From: Marinomonas spartinae
Lineage (GTDB): Bacteria > Pseudomonadota > Gammaproteobacteria > Pseudomonadales > Marinomonadaceae
Length of the DNA stretch: 64,000 bases
Direction: 5' to 3'
Assembly (NCBI RefSeq): GCF_016461715.1
Contig: NZ_JAEMUI010000012.1
Span: 62,001-126,000, forward strand
Both the position numbers and the translations under genes were made by a program. The notes beneath the pieces are model-generated. The model made no database searches and was not told the DNA's origin. It saw only the letters and a list, made by a program, of their open reading frames with translations. Below are positions 45,377 through 54,856 of the stretch, piece after piece. Positions within the stretch are counted from its first letter, which is position 1, and each line of letters starts with the position of its first letter.

Positions 45377-47332
45377 ATGGAGTCATTGTCACCATCGCAT
45401 TCAGTCGTAAAGAACGCAAACATCAGTGAGTCGGAGTTTAACGCTCGCTATCAAGAGTCAGTACAGAACCCAGATGCGTTCTGGGCAAAAGAAGGCCAAC
45501 GTCTAGATTGGTTTACTCCCTACACCAAAGTAAAAAATACCTCCTTCGCACGTGGCAACGTGAGCATCAAATGGTTTGAAGACGGCGAGTTAAACGCGGC
45601 TTACAACTGTATTGATCGTCATTTGGAAAAACATGCTAATAAAATCGCCTACTATCTAGAAGGGGATGGCGAAAATGCCGATAAGAGCGCCATTACCTAT
45701 CAAACATTACATGATGAAGTGGGTCGACTTGCTAATGTGTTGAAACGTCAAGGCATTAAAAAAGGTGATCGAGTGGCCATTTATATGCCGATGATTCCAC
45801 AGGCCGTTTATAGTATGTTGGCTTGTGCCCGTATTGGGGCGATTCACTCCGTTATTTTTGGTGGCTTTTCAGCCAACGCCATTGCGGACCGCTTGAATGA
45901 CAGTAGCGTTAAATTGGTAATGACGTCAGATGAAGGCCGCCGTGCAGGCAATACTATACCTCTTAAGCATAATGTCGATGCCGCTCTTGAGAACAATAAA
46001 TGCCCTTCGGTTGAGTGTGTTCTGGTTTATCGTTATACCCAAAAAGACGTGCCTTGGGTGGAAGGGCGCGATTTGGATTGGGCCGCAGAAGTAGCAAAAG
46101 AGTCGACCTTATGTCCGGCTGAACCTATGAATGCGGAAGATCCTTTGTTTATTCTGTACACATCTGGTTCAACGGGCAAGCCAAAGGGCGTCGTGCACAC
46201 CACGGGCGGCTATTTGGTGTACGCCTCTTTAACCCATGAGGTCGCCTTTGATCTAAAACCTGACGATGTCTATTGGTGTGCTGCGGATGTTGGTTGGATT
46301 ACCGGACACAGTTATATGGTTTACGGCCCACTTGTTAACGGAGCAACCAGCGTCTTGTTTGAAGGGGTGCCCACTTACCCTGATTCTGGTCGCATTGGTC
46401 GTGTCGTGGATAAATACCAGGTGTCGCTTCTTTACACGGCGCCAACGGCCATTCGTGCCTTGATGGCAAAAGGGGATGAGCCAATCAGCAGCAGCCGACG
46501 TGATTCGTTACGTGTATTGGGCAGTGTGGGTGAACCGATTAACCCTGAAGCTTGGTCTTGGTATTTCACTCAGTTTGGTAAGAGCAATTGTCCGATTGTC
46601 GATACTTGGTGGCAAACGGAGACTGGTGGCATGATGATGACCCCCCGTGTTGTGCAAACCAATGCGAAGCCTGGGTCATGTACTGGGCCTTTGTTTGGCG
46701 TTCAGCCTGCTCTTGTCGATGCTCAAGGTGAATTACAGCAAGGCAATGGACCTGCTGAAGGCGGCTTAGTTATTGTCGATTCTTGGCCTGGTCAAGCGCG
46801 TACTGTGTATGGTGATCATGAGCGTTTTGAACAGACCTATTTCAGCACTTTTGAAGGCATGTATTTCACTGGTGATGGTGCTTCCCGGGATGAAGATGGT
46901 CATTATTGGATTACTGGTCGCATGGACGATGTATTGAATGTCTCTGGCCATCGTCTTGGTACCGCTGAGATAGAAAGTGCGCTGGTTGCTCATCCATCGG
47001 TTGCAGAAGCCGCACTGGTTGGTTATCCACACGACATCAAAGGGCAGGGTATTTATGTGTACGTGACCTTGGTAGACGGTGTTCAGCCAAGTGATGACTT
47101 GATGAAAGAGCTCAAGCAGTTTGTGCGTAGTGAGATTGGGCCTATTGCCACACCTGATTTGATTCAGTGGGCGAACAAAGGGTTGCCAAAAACTCGCTCA
47201 GGCAAAATTATGCGCCGTATTTTGCGTAAGATTGCGGCCAATGAACAGGATCAATTAGGAGACACAAGTACCTTGGCGGACCCAAGTGTGGTTGATGATT
47301 TAATCGATAACCGTTTAAATATGAAATCCTAA
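45377..47332 (+). CDS. acs: Acetyl-CoA synthetase
   Basis: Acs activates acetate to acetyl-CoA through acetyl-AMP. With 651 residues it has the size of the E. coli enzyme (652). The AMP-forming loop [15 protein letters not shown] lies near 263-277, [11 protein letters not shown] near 410, and the C-terminal [11 protein letters not shown], whose Lys near 608 is the usual acetylation site. ATG 45377 has GGAG 6 bases upstream; two further in-frame starts lie before it. It is followed by a response regulator gene 22 bases on and lies in an acetate gene cluster. Confidence 0.97.
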   Translation: MESLSPSHSVVKNANISESEFNARYQESVQNPDAFWAKEGQRLDWFTPYTKVKNTSFARGNVSIKWFEDGELNAAYNCIDRHLEKHANKIAYYLEGDGENADKSAITYQTLHDEVGRLANVLKRQGIKKGDRVAIYMPMIPQAVYSMLACARIGAIHSVIFGGFSANAIADRLNDSSVKLVMTSDEGRRAGNTIPLKHNVDAALENNKCPSVECVLVYRYTQKDVPWVEGRDLDWAAEVAKESTLCPAEPMNAEDPLFILYTSGSTGKPKGVVHTTGGYLVYASLTHEVAFDLKPDDVYWCAADVGWITGHSYMVYGPLVNGATSVLFEGVPTYPDSGRIGRVVDKYQVSLLYTAPTAIRALMAKGDEPISSSRRDSLRVLGSVGEPINPEAWSWYFTQFGKSNCPIVDTWWQTETGGMMMTPRVVQTNAKPGSCTGPLFGVQPALVDAQGELQQGNGPAEGGLVIVDSWPGQARTVYGDHERFEQTYFSTFEGMYFTGDGASRDEDGHYWITGRMDDVLNVSGHRLGTAEIESALVAHPSVAEAALVGYPHDIKGQGIYVYVTLVDGVQPSDDLMKELKQFVRSEIGPIATPDLIQWANKGLPKTRSGKIMRRILRKIAANEQDQLGDTSTLADPSVVDDLIDNRLNMKS

Positions 47333-47354
47333 TAACCTTTTACAAGGATTGTGA

Positions 47355-47993
47355 GTGATTTCACTTATTATCGCAGATGATCATCCTCTGTTCCGAAGCG
47401 CACTAAGTGGTGCGCTTCGTGCAGAAATAAACGGTATTACCATAGAAGAAGCAGACGACTTGGATTCGACATTGCGCTGTTTAAGCGAGATGGAGGAGGT
47501 CGATCTGCTTTTGTTGGATTTAAAGATGCCTGGCAGCGGCGAGCTGTTTGGCTTGATACGTATTCGTACCGATTTTCCTGATGTTCCTGTGGCGGTGATT
47601 TCTGGTAGCGACGATAGCGCAATGGTCGCGCAAGTCATCGAAGCTGGTGCGTTGGGATTTATCCCCAAAACCAGTGAACCAGCGGTTTATAGCCGTGCGA
47701 TTCACGCCATTTTAGCGGGCGATATTTGGCTGCCCGATTATCTACAATCTGCATTACAAGACCAACCCACCCCGGATTTGAGCATGCAACACCGAGTAGC
47801 AGAGCTCACCCCTCAGCAATATAAGGTGCTTTGTTATCTTCATGAAGGGCTGCTCAATAAGCAAATTGCCCATGAATTATCCATATCCGAAGCGACGGTA
47901 AAAGCCCACATTACGGCTATTTTTCGCAAGCTTGAGATTAATAATCGTACACAAGCGGTGCTGGTGGCCAGTGAGTTAAAGCTGCAGATGTGA
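47355..47993 (+). CDS. crbR: LuxR-type response regulator, CrbR/ErdR-like
   Basis: The 212-residue protein has a receiver domain with the acidic pair ADDH near residue 8, the phosphoacceptor Asp in LLLDLKMPG near 53, and the conserved Lys in FIPKTSEP near 106. A LuxR helix-turn-helix follows (LTPQQYKVLCYLHEGLLNK, then ISEATVKAHI). In Vibrio and Pseudomonas the orthologous pair CrbS/CrbR (MxtR/ErdR) switches on acs. The gene order acs-regulator, with the sensor convergent next door, supports this. It starts at a GTG. Confidence 0.85.
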   Translation: MISLIIADDHPLFRSALSGALRAEINGITIEEADDLDSTLRCLSEMEEVDLLLLDLKMPGSGELFGLIRIRTDFPDVPVAVISGSDDSAMVAQVIEAGALGFIPKTSEPAVYSRAIHAILAGDIWLPDYLQSALQDQPTPDLSMQHRVAELTPQQYKVLCYLHEGLLNKQIAHELSISEATVKAHITAIFRKLEINNRTQAVLVASELKLQM

Positions 47994-48094
47994 TGCGTAA
48001 CCTAGAGTTGATATGTTATGCAGGCTGATAAGGGCTTATTCATTGAGCTTGCTCACTGTTTGTGTCATATGGAGTTATCAATATATTCAAGGGC

Positions 48095-51000
48095 TTAGAC
48101 AAAGGTGTTTGCTTGGCTTTCTCTTTGTTTATGGATGTGTTGAATCAAGGCGCGTAATTTTGCTGGTTTAGCCGGTTTAGCCATATAGATCACGTTATTC
48201 TCTTTACAGTGATCCACAAGCTCTGGTTCTCGCTGTGCTGTGATGAGTACCGCTGGGATATCCCTATTGGCCTTGTGGCGTAGCTCACGAATAAGCGATA
48301 AGCCGTCTTGCCCCTGTTCCAGTTGATAATCGACCAACAATAGTTCTGCTTCTCCTTCTGCTTGTCTGGCATCCGCCGCACTTTTAAAGGTTTGGCAGTC
48401 ACATTGCCAGTGACTTAATAAAGAGGTCATCGCTGTGAGGTTATTTGGATCATCGTCGATGCACCAGACGTAACAGTGGGCGAGATGAAGAGGCTTGTCT
48501 GTCGATGTTAAGGGCAGGTTAAGGGCGCTTTTCTGTTTATGGATGGCATGAGGAATGCGAATCGAAAAACAGCTGCCTTTTGTTGGAGTAGAGCGTAACT
48601 GAGTTTCCAGACCTAATTTACTTTGCAGGCGTCGAACTAGGCCCAACCCTAACCCCATCCCTTGTTCTTTGGTGTTTTCCCAACGATAAAAATCGTCAAA
48701 CACTTTTTTCTGTTCCGATTCGGGAATACCAATACCTGTGTCCCATACTTGCAGTAATACATAATCTTTTCGCTTACGTGTGCATAAAAGAATTCGTCCT
48801 TTGGCGGTGTATTTTACGGCATTGGAGACAAAGTTCTGAATGATACGGCGTAGGTAAATCGGATCGCTATGGACATGTAAGGGTAAAATACGAGTGGATA
48901 AGGTGAGGGATTTATTGTCAGCAATGACACCAAACTCCGCAATAATAGGTGACAAGATTTCTTCTAGATTACAATCGACTAAATTGGGTTTAATGGCCCC
49001 TTGATCTAAGCGTGCGATTTCCAATAGGGTAGAAATAAGGGATTCAGTTGATTCGAGAGAGTCGGATAATTTATCAACAACGTTTGCAGTATTGGCAGCC
49101 AATTCGCTGGATTGCAACACCCCCATATAGAGTTTTGCTGCGTTTAACGGTTGGAGAATGTCGTGACTGGCAAGGGCTAAGAATTCGGTTTTCGAGGCGT
49201 TAGCATGCTCGGCTTCCGCTTTGGCTTTTATCAAGGCTTTTTCCGCGATATTACGACGTTCTATCTCTTCCATTAAGGCTTGGTTGATGCCCTGTACTTC
49301 TACTGTACGGGCTTTAACGCGTTTTTCTAGATCGATATTGGCTTCTTTAAGGGCTTGCTGACTTTCAATGTGCTCCGTGACATCGGTAAAACTGGTGACA
49401 AAGCCACCGCCAGGCAGCGGGTTTCCGACCATTTCAATCACTTGTCCATTGGCTCGGCGTCGTAAAAAACGATGGGCGCAGCCTTTGCGTAAATAGCCTA
49501 AACGTTTGTTGACCAGATCTTCCACTTCGCCTACGCCACATTCTCCGCGCTCAGCATTATGGCGAATCAAGTTTTCAACGGGTAAGCCAATTTTCAACAG
49601 ACCTTCTGGATAAGGGTAAAGTGTTAAGTAGGTTTTGTTCCAAGCCACCATGCGTAATTCTTTGTCGATCACACTGATGCCGTGGTCTAAATTGTCCATC
49701 GAAATAAACAATAAATTTTGATTAAACTGGATCGCCTGAGTGGTTTCATCTAGGTAGGTTACCATTTCTTCTACCTTGATACGCTTATCCACTAAGACCG
49801 AATTAATGATGGTCCTTGCCGATGAACCACCTAGAACGCCGCCTAAAATACGCTCGCAATAATCGATAAAATGGCTATCAGGGGGCATATTGGCAGAAAG
49901 GTGATGAGCGTGCTCAGTTTCAAAAGTGGTTAAGACTTGTTGGCATTTTTGGGCGCCTAAGAAGGTTTCCAACAGGACAAAAAGGTCACTGTTTAGGGCT
50001 TTGCTTTTAGGTTTGAAAAAACGGTGCTCAATCTCCGCAGTGGGGCTGACAAAAGCGGTGGCTTGTATCCGATCAATTAAACGCTCTGTCGATAAGAGAG
50101 AGCCGACGATATATCCTATGATATTGACGATTAAACTAATAAAAGCCCCATGGCTGAGCAACATGGACCAAGATTTTTCGTCATGTAATGTCCAGTTCAT
50201 GTTGCCTGTGAGAGGCATCATGAGTAATACACTCCAACATAAAAAGCCCAGAATTAAGCCTGCGTAGACTCCGTATGCATGACCTCGCTTCCAATAAAGT
50301 CCTCCGATGACGGAGGGGAGTAATTGCAGTACCAAAGAAAAAGCAATTAAGCCTATTCCCGCCAGGGATTCGCTGTTTGCCATTTTCTGATAATACAGAA
50401 AAGACAGGGTTAAAATCCCCATCATGGCGAGGCGTCGAATGATTAAAATGCGACGCCTATAAAAGGGTAAGGCTTGTTGGGCGTTGCTGCGCGCCAGCAT
50501 TAAAGGCAGCACCACATCGTTACTGATCATGATGCTTAAGGCAAAGGTTGAGATAATGACCATCGCGGTGGTCGCAGACATGCCGCCCAGAAAGATCAGC
50601 ATTTTCAGGGGTAAATTATCCGATGCCAGAGCAAATTGAATCACATAGGTGTCGGCATTGATGTCACTTGAGAATAAACTTTGTCCAGCAATCGCAATAG
50701 GGGGAATAATCAGCGCAAAGATTAATAAATACAAAGGAAAAAGCAGACGTGCCATATTGGATTGGCGCTTATTCTGATGGTCGACTACCGTGACATGGAA
50801 TTGTCTTGGTAAGCAAATCACCGCTGCAGCAGACATGAGGGTCTGCATCACAAAAGAAAAAGAAATAAGCTGATTCGAGTGCCATGCACTTAGGTCGAGG
50901 GTGATAGGGGTTAACTCTGGCAGGTTTTTTCTCATTGCGACGACGGCCACGACCCCCACACCGACAATCGCAATCAGTTTAAATAAAGACTCCGCCCCTA

Positions 51001-51562
51001 TGGCCAACATCATGCCAGAGCGATACTCGGTCACTTCCACTTTCCGGGTACCAAATAACATCGCAAATCCACCAATCAAGATGGTTGCGATCAACACCAC
51101 AAGGTTCGCCGAAGGCTCATCCTGATTGACAAATAAAGCGAAGTTAGAGCCCAGTGCTTTGAGTTGCAAAGCGATGTAAGGAATGATGGCCACCATGGCA
51201 ATTAAAATCACCAGAGGTGCGGTTAATGGCCGTTTACCATAGCGAGAAGAGATAAAGTCGACAATGGAGGTGATATTCTGCTTGTGACTGACGGCAATCA
51301 TCTTGCGGATAAAGGGAAAGGCAAACAAGTACAGCAAAATCGGGCCAAGTAAAACGGGTAAGTAATTCCAACCAGACCGAGAGGCTTCGCCAACCGCGCC
51401 GTAAAAGGTCCAAGCCGTACAGTAAATCGCCAGTGAAAGGCTGTAAACAACGGGGTGTCGAGTCAGCTTCTTCGCGGTTGGGCTTTCCTTATCTCCCCAT
51501 AGAGCGATCCAATATAAACCCAGAATATAAAGTATGGCTAATAGGGCCCAAAAAAGCGTCAT
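48095..51562 (-). CDS. crbS: Hybrid sensor kinase with sodium/solute symporter domain, CrbS/MxtR-like
   Basis: The 1155-residue membrane protein starts with a 12-13-helix sodium:solute symporter-like domain (about 1-500). A linker and a PAS domain (about 615-730) follow, then a coiled coil, a histidine kinase core with LALASHDILQPLN (His near 797) and DTGIGIPE/GLGLGLV ATP motifs, and a C-terminal receiver with LLVDYQL (Asp near 1075). This exact order defines the CrbS/MxtR group, which senses acetate metabolism and signals to CrbR to activate acs. Whether the symporter part still transports is unknown. Confidence 0.88.
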   Translation of the reverse strand: MTLFWALLAILYILGLYWIALWGDKESPTAKKLTRHPVVYSLSLAIYCTAWTFYGAVGEASRSGWNYLPVLLGPILLYLFAFPFIRKMIAVSHKQNITSIVDFISSRYGKRPLTAPLVILIAMVAIIPYIALQLKALGSNFALFVNQDEPSANLVVLIATILIGGFAMLFGTRKVEVTEYRSGMMLAIGAESLFKLIAIVGVGVVAVVAMRKNLPELTPITLDLSAWHSNQLISFSFVMQTLMSAAAVICLPRQFHVTVVDHQNKRQSNMARLLFPLYLLIFALIIPPIAIAGQSLFSSDINADTYVIQFALASDNLPLKMLIFLGGMSATTAMVIISTFALSIMISNDVVLPLMLARSNAQQALPFYRRRILIIRRLAMMGILTLSFLYYQKMANSESLAGIGLIAFSLVLQLLPSVIGGLYWKRGHAYGVYAGLILGFLCWSVLLMMPLTGNMNWTLHDEKSWSMLLSHGAFISLIVNIIGYIVGSLLSTERLIDRIQATAFVSPTAEIEHRFFKPKSKALNSDLFVLLETFLGAQKCQQVLTTFETEHAHHLSANMPPDSHFIDYCERILGGVLGGSSARTIINSVLVDKRIKVEEMVTYLDETTQAIQFNQNLLFISMDNLDHGISVIDKELRMVAWNKTYLTLYPYPEGLLKIGLPVENLIRHNAERGECGVGEVEDLVNKRLGYLRKGCAHRFLRRRANGQVIEMVGNPLPGGGFVTSFTDVTEHIESQQALKEANIDLEKRVKARTVEVQGINQALMEEIERRNIAEKALIKAKAEAEHANASKTEFLALASHDILQPLNAAKLYMGVLQSSELAANTANVVDKLSDSLESTESLISTLLEIARLDQGAIKPNLVDCNLEEILSPIIAEFGVIADNKSLTLSTRILPLHVHSDPIYLRRIIQNFVSNAVKYTAKGRILLCTRKRKDYVLLQVWDTGIGIPESEQKKVFDDFYRWENTKEQGMGLGLGLVRRLQSKLGLETQLRSTPTKGSCFSIRIPHAIHKQKSALNLPLTSTDKPLHLAHCYVWCIDDDPNNLTAMTSLLSHWQCDCQTFKSAADARQAEGEAELLLVDYQLEQGQDGLSLIRELRHKANRDIPAVLITAQREPELVDHCKENNVIYMAKPAKPAKLRALIQHIHKQRESQANTFV

Positions 51563-51778
51563 CGATTACATTACCTGTGCTAAGACTTATTATGATAATT
51601 CGCCAATGTAACATAGCTTATTCCAGAATCCTCTACGACTTAGGTCGAGATTCATCTCGACAATGACCCTTGACTAAAGTCCAGCCTATAAAAGTTCTAA
51701 GGTTTGGTAGGTCGTGCTTCAGCGCGATGTGGTTTGTTGTCAGGATAAATCTTGATTTTGTATGATGATCTTTAGGAA

Positions 51779-51808
51779 CTAATGCTCACATGGGAATGTG
51801 AGCATTAG
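51779..51808. terminator. Perfect 13-bp hairpin downstream of satP
   Basis: Arms 51779-51791 and 51796-51808 pair perfectly around GGGA. It lies 34 bases beyond the stop of the minus-strand acetate transporter gene. The T content beyond it is modest. Confidence 0.6.
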
Positions 51809-51841
51809 AGAAGGCGTAATGTCAGAAAGTGTGTTGACCGA

Positions 51842-52405
51842 CTACTTTTGGTAGATCTCATCCCAAATTTGGGACATCCCTGCATACACTGCAGACGCTC
51901 CACAGATAAGTCCTTCGTAGCCTGCTAAATGCGCAATAGTCGCACTTCCTGTGTAATCACCCAGTGCGAGTAGGAAAAACAGAACGGTTAAGGTAGCGAA
52001 GACGACTTGCAGAGATTTGCTTAATCGCAGGGTGCCAATAAATAGACCGCCTGTAAACACTCCCCACAGGATAAGATAGGCGACCATCGATGAGCCTTTG
52101 GGCCCATCAGACAACCCCATTTTGGGTAAAGTGATTAGTGCAACGAGAGTCAGCCAGAAAAAACCGTAAGAGATAAAAGCGGTGGTACCAAAGGTATTGC
52201 CTTTTTTCCATTCCATAATGCCGGCAATCACTTGAGCCAAGCCGCCATAGAAGATCCCCATGGCCAGTATCATTGAGCCTAAAGGAAACAAACCAGAGTT
52301 ATGTAAGTTCAACAAGATGGTTGTCATACCAAAAGCAAGCAGACCCAATGGGGCTGGGTTGGCTGACAAATCGACATTTTTGATTGAAGACGTGACGTTT
52401 TCCAT
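51842..52405 (-). CDS. Acetate uptake transporter, GPR1/FUN34/SatP family
   Basis: The 187-residue protein has six hydrophobic helices and the family signature [21 protein letters not shown] near residue 16. Family members (SatP/YaaH) carry acetate and succinate with protons across the inner membrane. It lies on the same strand as the sensor kinase and beside acs, so the four genes make a complete import-activation-control set. It has its own upstream gap of about 270 bases, which probably holds its promoter. Confidence 0.9.
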   Translation of the reverse strand: MENVTSSIKNVDLSANPAPLGLLAFGMTTILLNLHNSGLFPLGSMILAMGIFYGGLAQVIAGIMEWKKGNTFGTTAFISYGFFWLTLVALITLPKMGLSDGPKGSSMVAYLILWGVFTGGLFIGTLRLSKSLQVVFATLTVLFFLLALGDYTGSATIAHLAGYEGLICGASAVYAGMSQIWDEIYQK

Positions 52406-52680
52406 AGATACCTTCTTATTATATTTATTTTAGTGATTGTATTTTTACCCAAAAACGTTTTAGCACCACAATCAGCTTTCGGAATCTAACGTATTTCCGA
52501 TGCCTGATGTTGGCGTCTGATCTATAGTGTCTGGTTTCAGATCATTCGTCAGTTCGACTTTAGTCGTATACAAGCTGACTGGTATATCATGACAAAGGGG
52601 GAGCTAGTCTTAGTGATTGCTATTAGTGCTTTTTATGATCATTCTAGTGGCTACTAATAACAGGTTGGGAGTATGTGTTA

Positions 52681-53175
52681 ATGCTTGGTCGATCAATCTT
52701 CTGTGTGTTGCTAACGTGTTGTTTATCTGCTTGCGCTGTTCAAGATGTGTACCCTAATGCCCGTGATCCGATTGATGTAAGCCAGGTGAAGGTCTTTAAA
52801 CAGGCGCCGGATTTTTCTTATGAAGTCATTGGCATGATTAGCTCACCTGCCTTTGATACCTTTGATCGACATACCATTGTAGCGAGTGCCATCCATGGGT
52901 TGAAAAGAAGAGCAGCCGCACTGGGGGCAAATGGTGTCATTATTGGCAATACTGAGATGTTTTTAGCATCCTATATGCGAAGCCATACTGGTACCTATTT
53001 TTTTAGAGGTATGCCTTGGATGGGAGGAATGAATTATAGGCATAGATTTTACGGTTGCTGTGGATTCTATGGTTGTGATGGATTTTATGGCTGCGACGGT
53101 TTTCCACCTGTGCAATTAAGCGGCGAAGCAATTTTTTATCCTAAGAAAAAAGGTTCTCTTAAAAATGATGAGTAA
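52681..53175 (+). CDS. Lipoprotein with YbjQ-like core and Cys-Gly-Tyr repeats
   Basis: The 164-residue protein has a clear lipobox (LSAC, Cys near 18). A domain of about 80 residues follows with the pattern of heavy-metal-binding/YbjQ-like proteins (VIGMISSP, then LKRRAAALGANGVIIGN). Near residues 120-145 the unit GFYGCDG is repeated three times, the first copy as CGFYGC. It should be anchored to a membrane facing the periplasm. ATG 52681 is preferred because GGGAG lies 9 bases upstream; a GTG at 52675 is too close. The function is unknown. Confidence 0.7.
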   Translation: MLGRSIFCVLLTCCLSACAVQDVYPNARDPIDVSQVKVFKQAPDFSYEVIGMISSPAFDTFDRHTIVASAIHGLKRRAAALGANGVIIGNTEMFLASYMRSHTGTYFFRGMPWMGGMNYRHRFYGCCGFYGCDGFYGCDGFPPVQLSGEAIFYPKKKGSLKNDE

Positions 53176-53299
53176 AGAAGGGGGGGAGCCTTTTTAACGA
53201 CTTAATGGCGTGTTTATCACCTTTTCGACGATGTTTAGGCTGAGAACACAGAATGGTATTTTTGCAAATAGGATCTTTGTGTGAAAGAGGGTCTTTGTG

Positions 53300-53356
53300 A
53301 TGAAAAAAATTCGCTTGGCTATTCTCTATGACAAACCTTATTCTGGAAAAATATAA
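53300..53356 (+). CDS. 18-codon mini-ORF directly before the UmuD-like gene
   Basis: MKKIRLAILYDKPYSGKI has an AGAGGG site upstream and ends 3 bases before the ATG at 53360, which itself has no good ribosome site. It may serve as a translational leader. It is too short to judge as a protein. Confidence 0.3.
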   Translation: MKKIRLAILYDKPYSGKI

Positions 53357-53359
53357 AGT

Positions 53360-53800
53360 ATGAGTGATGCTGTTATGCGTGTATCTTATCTTGGCTCTTC
53401 TGAATCAGCTTCCGTCCTTGCTATGAGCAGGGCACAAGCGTTGGTTCATTCTCAGTTCTCCTTCGTTGATGAATCCGTTATGCAAACAACGAGTCCACAT
53501 TCAATGACCATCTTCTTTGTGCGTGCTCAAGGCAGTGCAATGAAAGAATTTGGCATTCAATCGGGCGATATTTTAGTGGTGGATCGATCTTTAACCGCAC
53601 GCAGTGGGGATATTGTTCTGGCGCGTGTGAATGGTGAAATAACGGTACATACCCTCATGTTACAACCCGATGTATTGCTGCGCCCCAAAAATAAGGCTTA
53701 CCCAGCGGCGGCATCAATGAAAGTATCTGGGTTGGATGTTTTAGGAGTGGTTGTTAATGTGATTCATCAGTCGACAGTAGAAGAAAAAGCAGAATTATAA
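53360..53800 (+). CDS. UmuD-like S24-fold protein without the catalytic dyad
   Basis: The 146-residue protein has the fold of UmuD/LexA peptidase domains (GIQSGDILVVDRSLTARSGDIVLARVNGEITV). The nucleophile position before the conserved Met is Ala (GSAM, residue 60) where UmuD has Ser, and the general-base Lys of TVK is His (TVH, residue 97). It therefore should not cleave itself. There is no umuC or other polymerase gene beside it and no LexA box that I could recognise upstream. It may be a regulatory relative of UmuD or a decaying gene. Confidence 0.75.
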   Translation: MSDAVMRVSYLGSSESASVLAMSRAQALVHSQFSFVDESVMQTTSPHSMTIFFVRAQGSAMKEFGIQSGDILVVDRSLTARSGDIVLARVNGEITVHTLMLQPDVLLRPKNKAYPAAASMKVSGLDVLGVVVNVIHQSTVEEKAEL

Positions 53801-53907
53801 TGATAGGACTTAGCTCTCTTTCCTAGAGAATGTTCTGATACATCTGTTTCTAAAAATGGTTTTCGGATAGGTCTTTGCTGGTTGGTAGTTTATGTTTGAG
53901 GTTAGTC

Positions 53908-54180
53908 ATGGAAGAGATTGTCAGTAAGTCAATGTGCCGATTAGAGCGGGCGGTTGAGTTGCTAAAAAATGGTCAATTGGATCGATGTGAATTTAGGCGG
54001 TCGATGAATGATATCGCCTATTTAAACTTGGTCGTAATATCAAGCCATGGTCAGCAGCAGGAATATATTATCGAAAATGAGCAGGGAGGTTGTTTGAATA
54101 TTCTAGAATACGACCAAGCGGTTAGTGTGGCCTTGAAAATTGGTTTTGTACCTGAGCAAATAAAAATTAATTTATTATAG
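53908..54180 (+). CDS. Small hypothetical protein
   Basis: The 90-residue soluble protein starts MEEIVSKSMCRLERAVELL and has a helical first half and a strand-rich second half. I do not recognise the family. GAGG lies 8 bases before the ATG at 53908; an in-frame TTG-type start at 53875 is less likely. It is followed by a strong terminator, which supports its being expressed. Confidence 0.55.
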   Translation: MEEIVSKSMCRLERAVELLKNGQLDRCEFRRSMNDIAYLNLVVISSHGQQQEYIIENEQGGCLNILEYDQAVSVALKIGFVPEQIKINLL

Positions 54181-54195
54181 TCACGTTTCTTCATA

Positions 54196-54224
54196 TTGAA
54201 TGCCTTAGATCGTCAGGCATTCAA
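54196..54224 (+). terminator. Perfect 10-bp hairpin after the small gene
   Basis: TTGAATGCCT/AGGCATTCAA around 9 bases, 15 bases beyond the stop at 54180. It directly abuts the larger terminator that follows. Confidence 0.55.
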
Positions 54225-54225
54225 T

Positions 54226-54295
54226 AAAAAATCCCGACCTGTTACCTTTTGCTTTTTAATATGAAAGACAGAAGGTAACTGATCGGGATTTTTTT
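54226..54295. terminator. Long bidirectional terminator
   Basis: AAAAATCCCGA and GTTACCTT on the left pair with AAGGTAAC and TCGGGATTTTT on the right, with a small internal loop and about 21 bases at the top. T-runs flank it on both strands. It separates the plus-strand small gene from the minus-strand DUF1127 gene. Confidence 0.85.
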
Positions 54296-54441
54296 AGCCC
54301 ATAGGGGCCGTTGAGAACCAATAAAAAGCACTAACTAATTAAGGCTTATCTTTGCCTTTTATGATGCGGTTTTCTATTGTTTCCCTGTCGTTGTTTACCG
54401 TCCTGCTGCCGCCTTGTTGTTACGGTAGCAGGACGATCTAA

Positions 54442-54657
54442 TCAACTATGACTCGAGTGTTTCCCCGGCGGCTCTTGAATAAGCTCGTTTGTATCTTGGT
54501 TGACATCTTTTGAGCCAGACAATGGACGAATTTGGCCATTTTCACGATGAAAACCAATATCTTTTAGAAAATGGTCATCAAGATGGCGAAACGCTTGTTT
54601 GGTTCTGCGAGCTTCTAAGTAGTCTTTTGCTAGGTTAAATAGGGCGATAATACTCAT
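54442..54657 (-). CDS. DUF1127 small protein, copy 1
   Basis: The 71-residue protein has the DUF1127 pattern: an N-terminal amphipathic helix, RRTKQAFRHLDDHFLKDIGF, and a polar tail. Some DUF1127 proteins act in phosphate or carbon control and RNA turnover, but this one is not assigned. It is closely similar to the protein at 60400 (same first ten residues except one, same LSGSK motif). GGAG lies 6-9 bases before the ATG and can be masked by a hairpin (see the following feature). Confidence 0.85.
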   Translation of the reverse strand: MSIIALFNLAKDYLEARRTKQAFRHLDDHFLKDIGFHRENGQIRPLSGSKDVNQDTNELIQEPPGKHSSHS

Positions 54658-54664
54658 TCTAATT

Positions 54665-54742
54665 CTCCAAAAATACTATTTTGGCGGAATTTACGAGGTT
54701 TAATGTTTGCCTAGAGATATAGACCGCGTAAATTCCGCGGTC
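54665..54742 (-). promoter_or_regulatory. Candidate RNA switch in the DUF1127 leader
   Basis: Three pairings compete on the minus-strand transcript: a 7-bp stem GACCGCG/CGCGGTC (54722-54728 with 54736-54742), a 12-bp stem GCGGAATTTACG/CGTAAATTCCGC (54727-54738 with 54684-54695), and a stem CCAAAA/TTTTGG (54679-54684 with 54667-54672) whose last GG is part of the ribosome site of DUF1127. The first two exclude each other; the second and third share one base. Confidence 0.45.
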
Positions 54743-54751
54743 AATGTGATA

Positions 54752-54856
54752 TTACATAGACATTGAACGCGTAGGATGCAAGGCTTGCCCATTATTACGA
54801 GACAAAAGGAATGCAACTGAAGACGGAACGTTATTACGTTTGGCGTTCATCATCAT
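54752..54856 (-). CDS. 34-codon leader peptide upstream of DUF1127
   Basis: The ORF starts with three ATG codons in a row (54856, 54853, 54850) and reads MMMNAKRNNVPSSVAFLL, then SRNNGQALHPTRSMSM. A very strong GGAGG site lies 5-11 bases upstream of these. It ends 94 bases before the DUF1127 gene on the same strand, with competing hairpins between. I do not recognise the peptide. Confidence 0.55.
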   Translation of the reverse strand: MMMNAKRNNVPSSVAFLLSRNNGQALHPTRSMSM

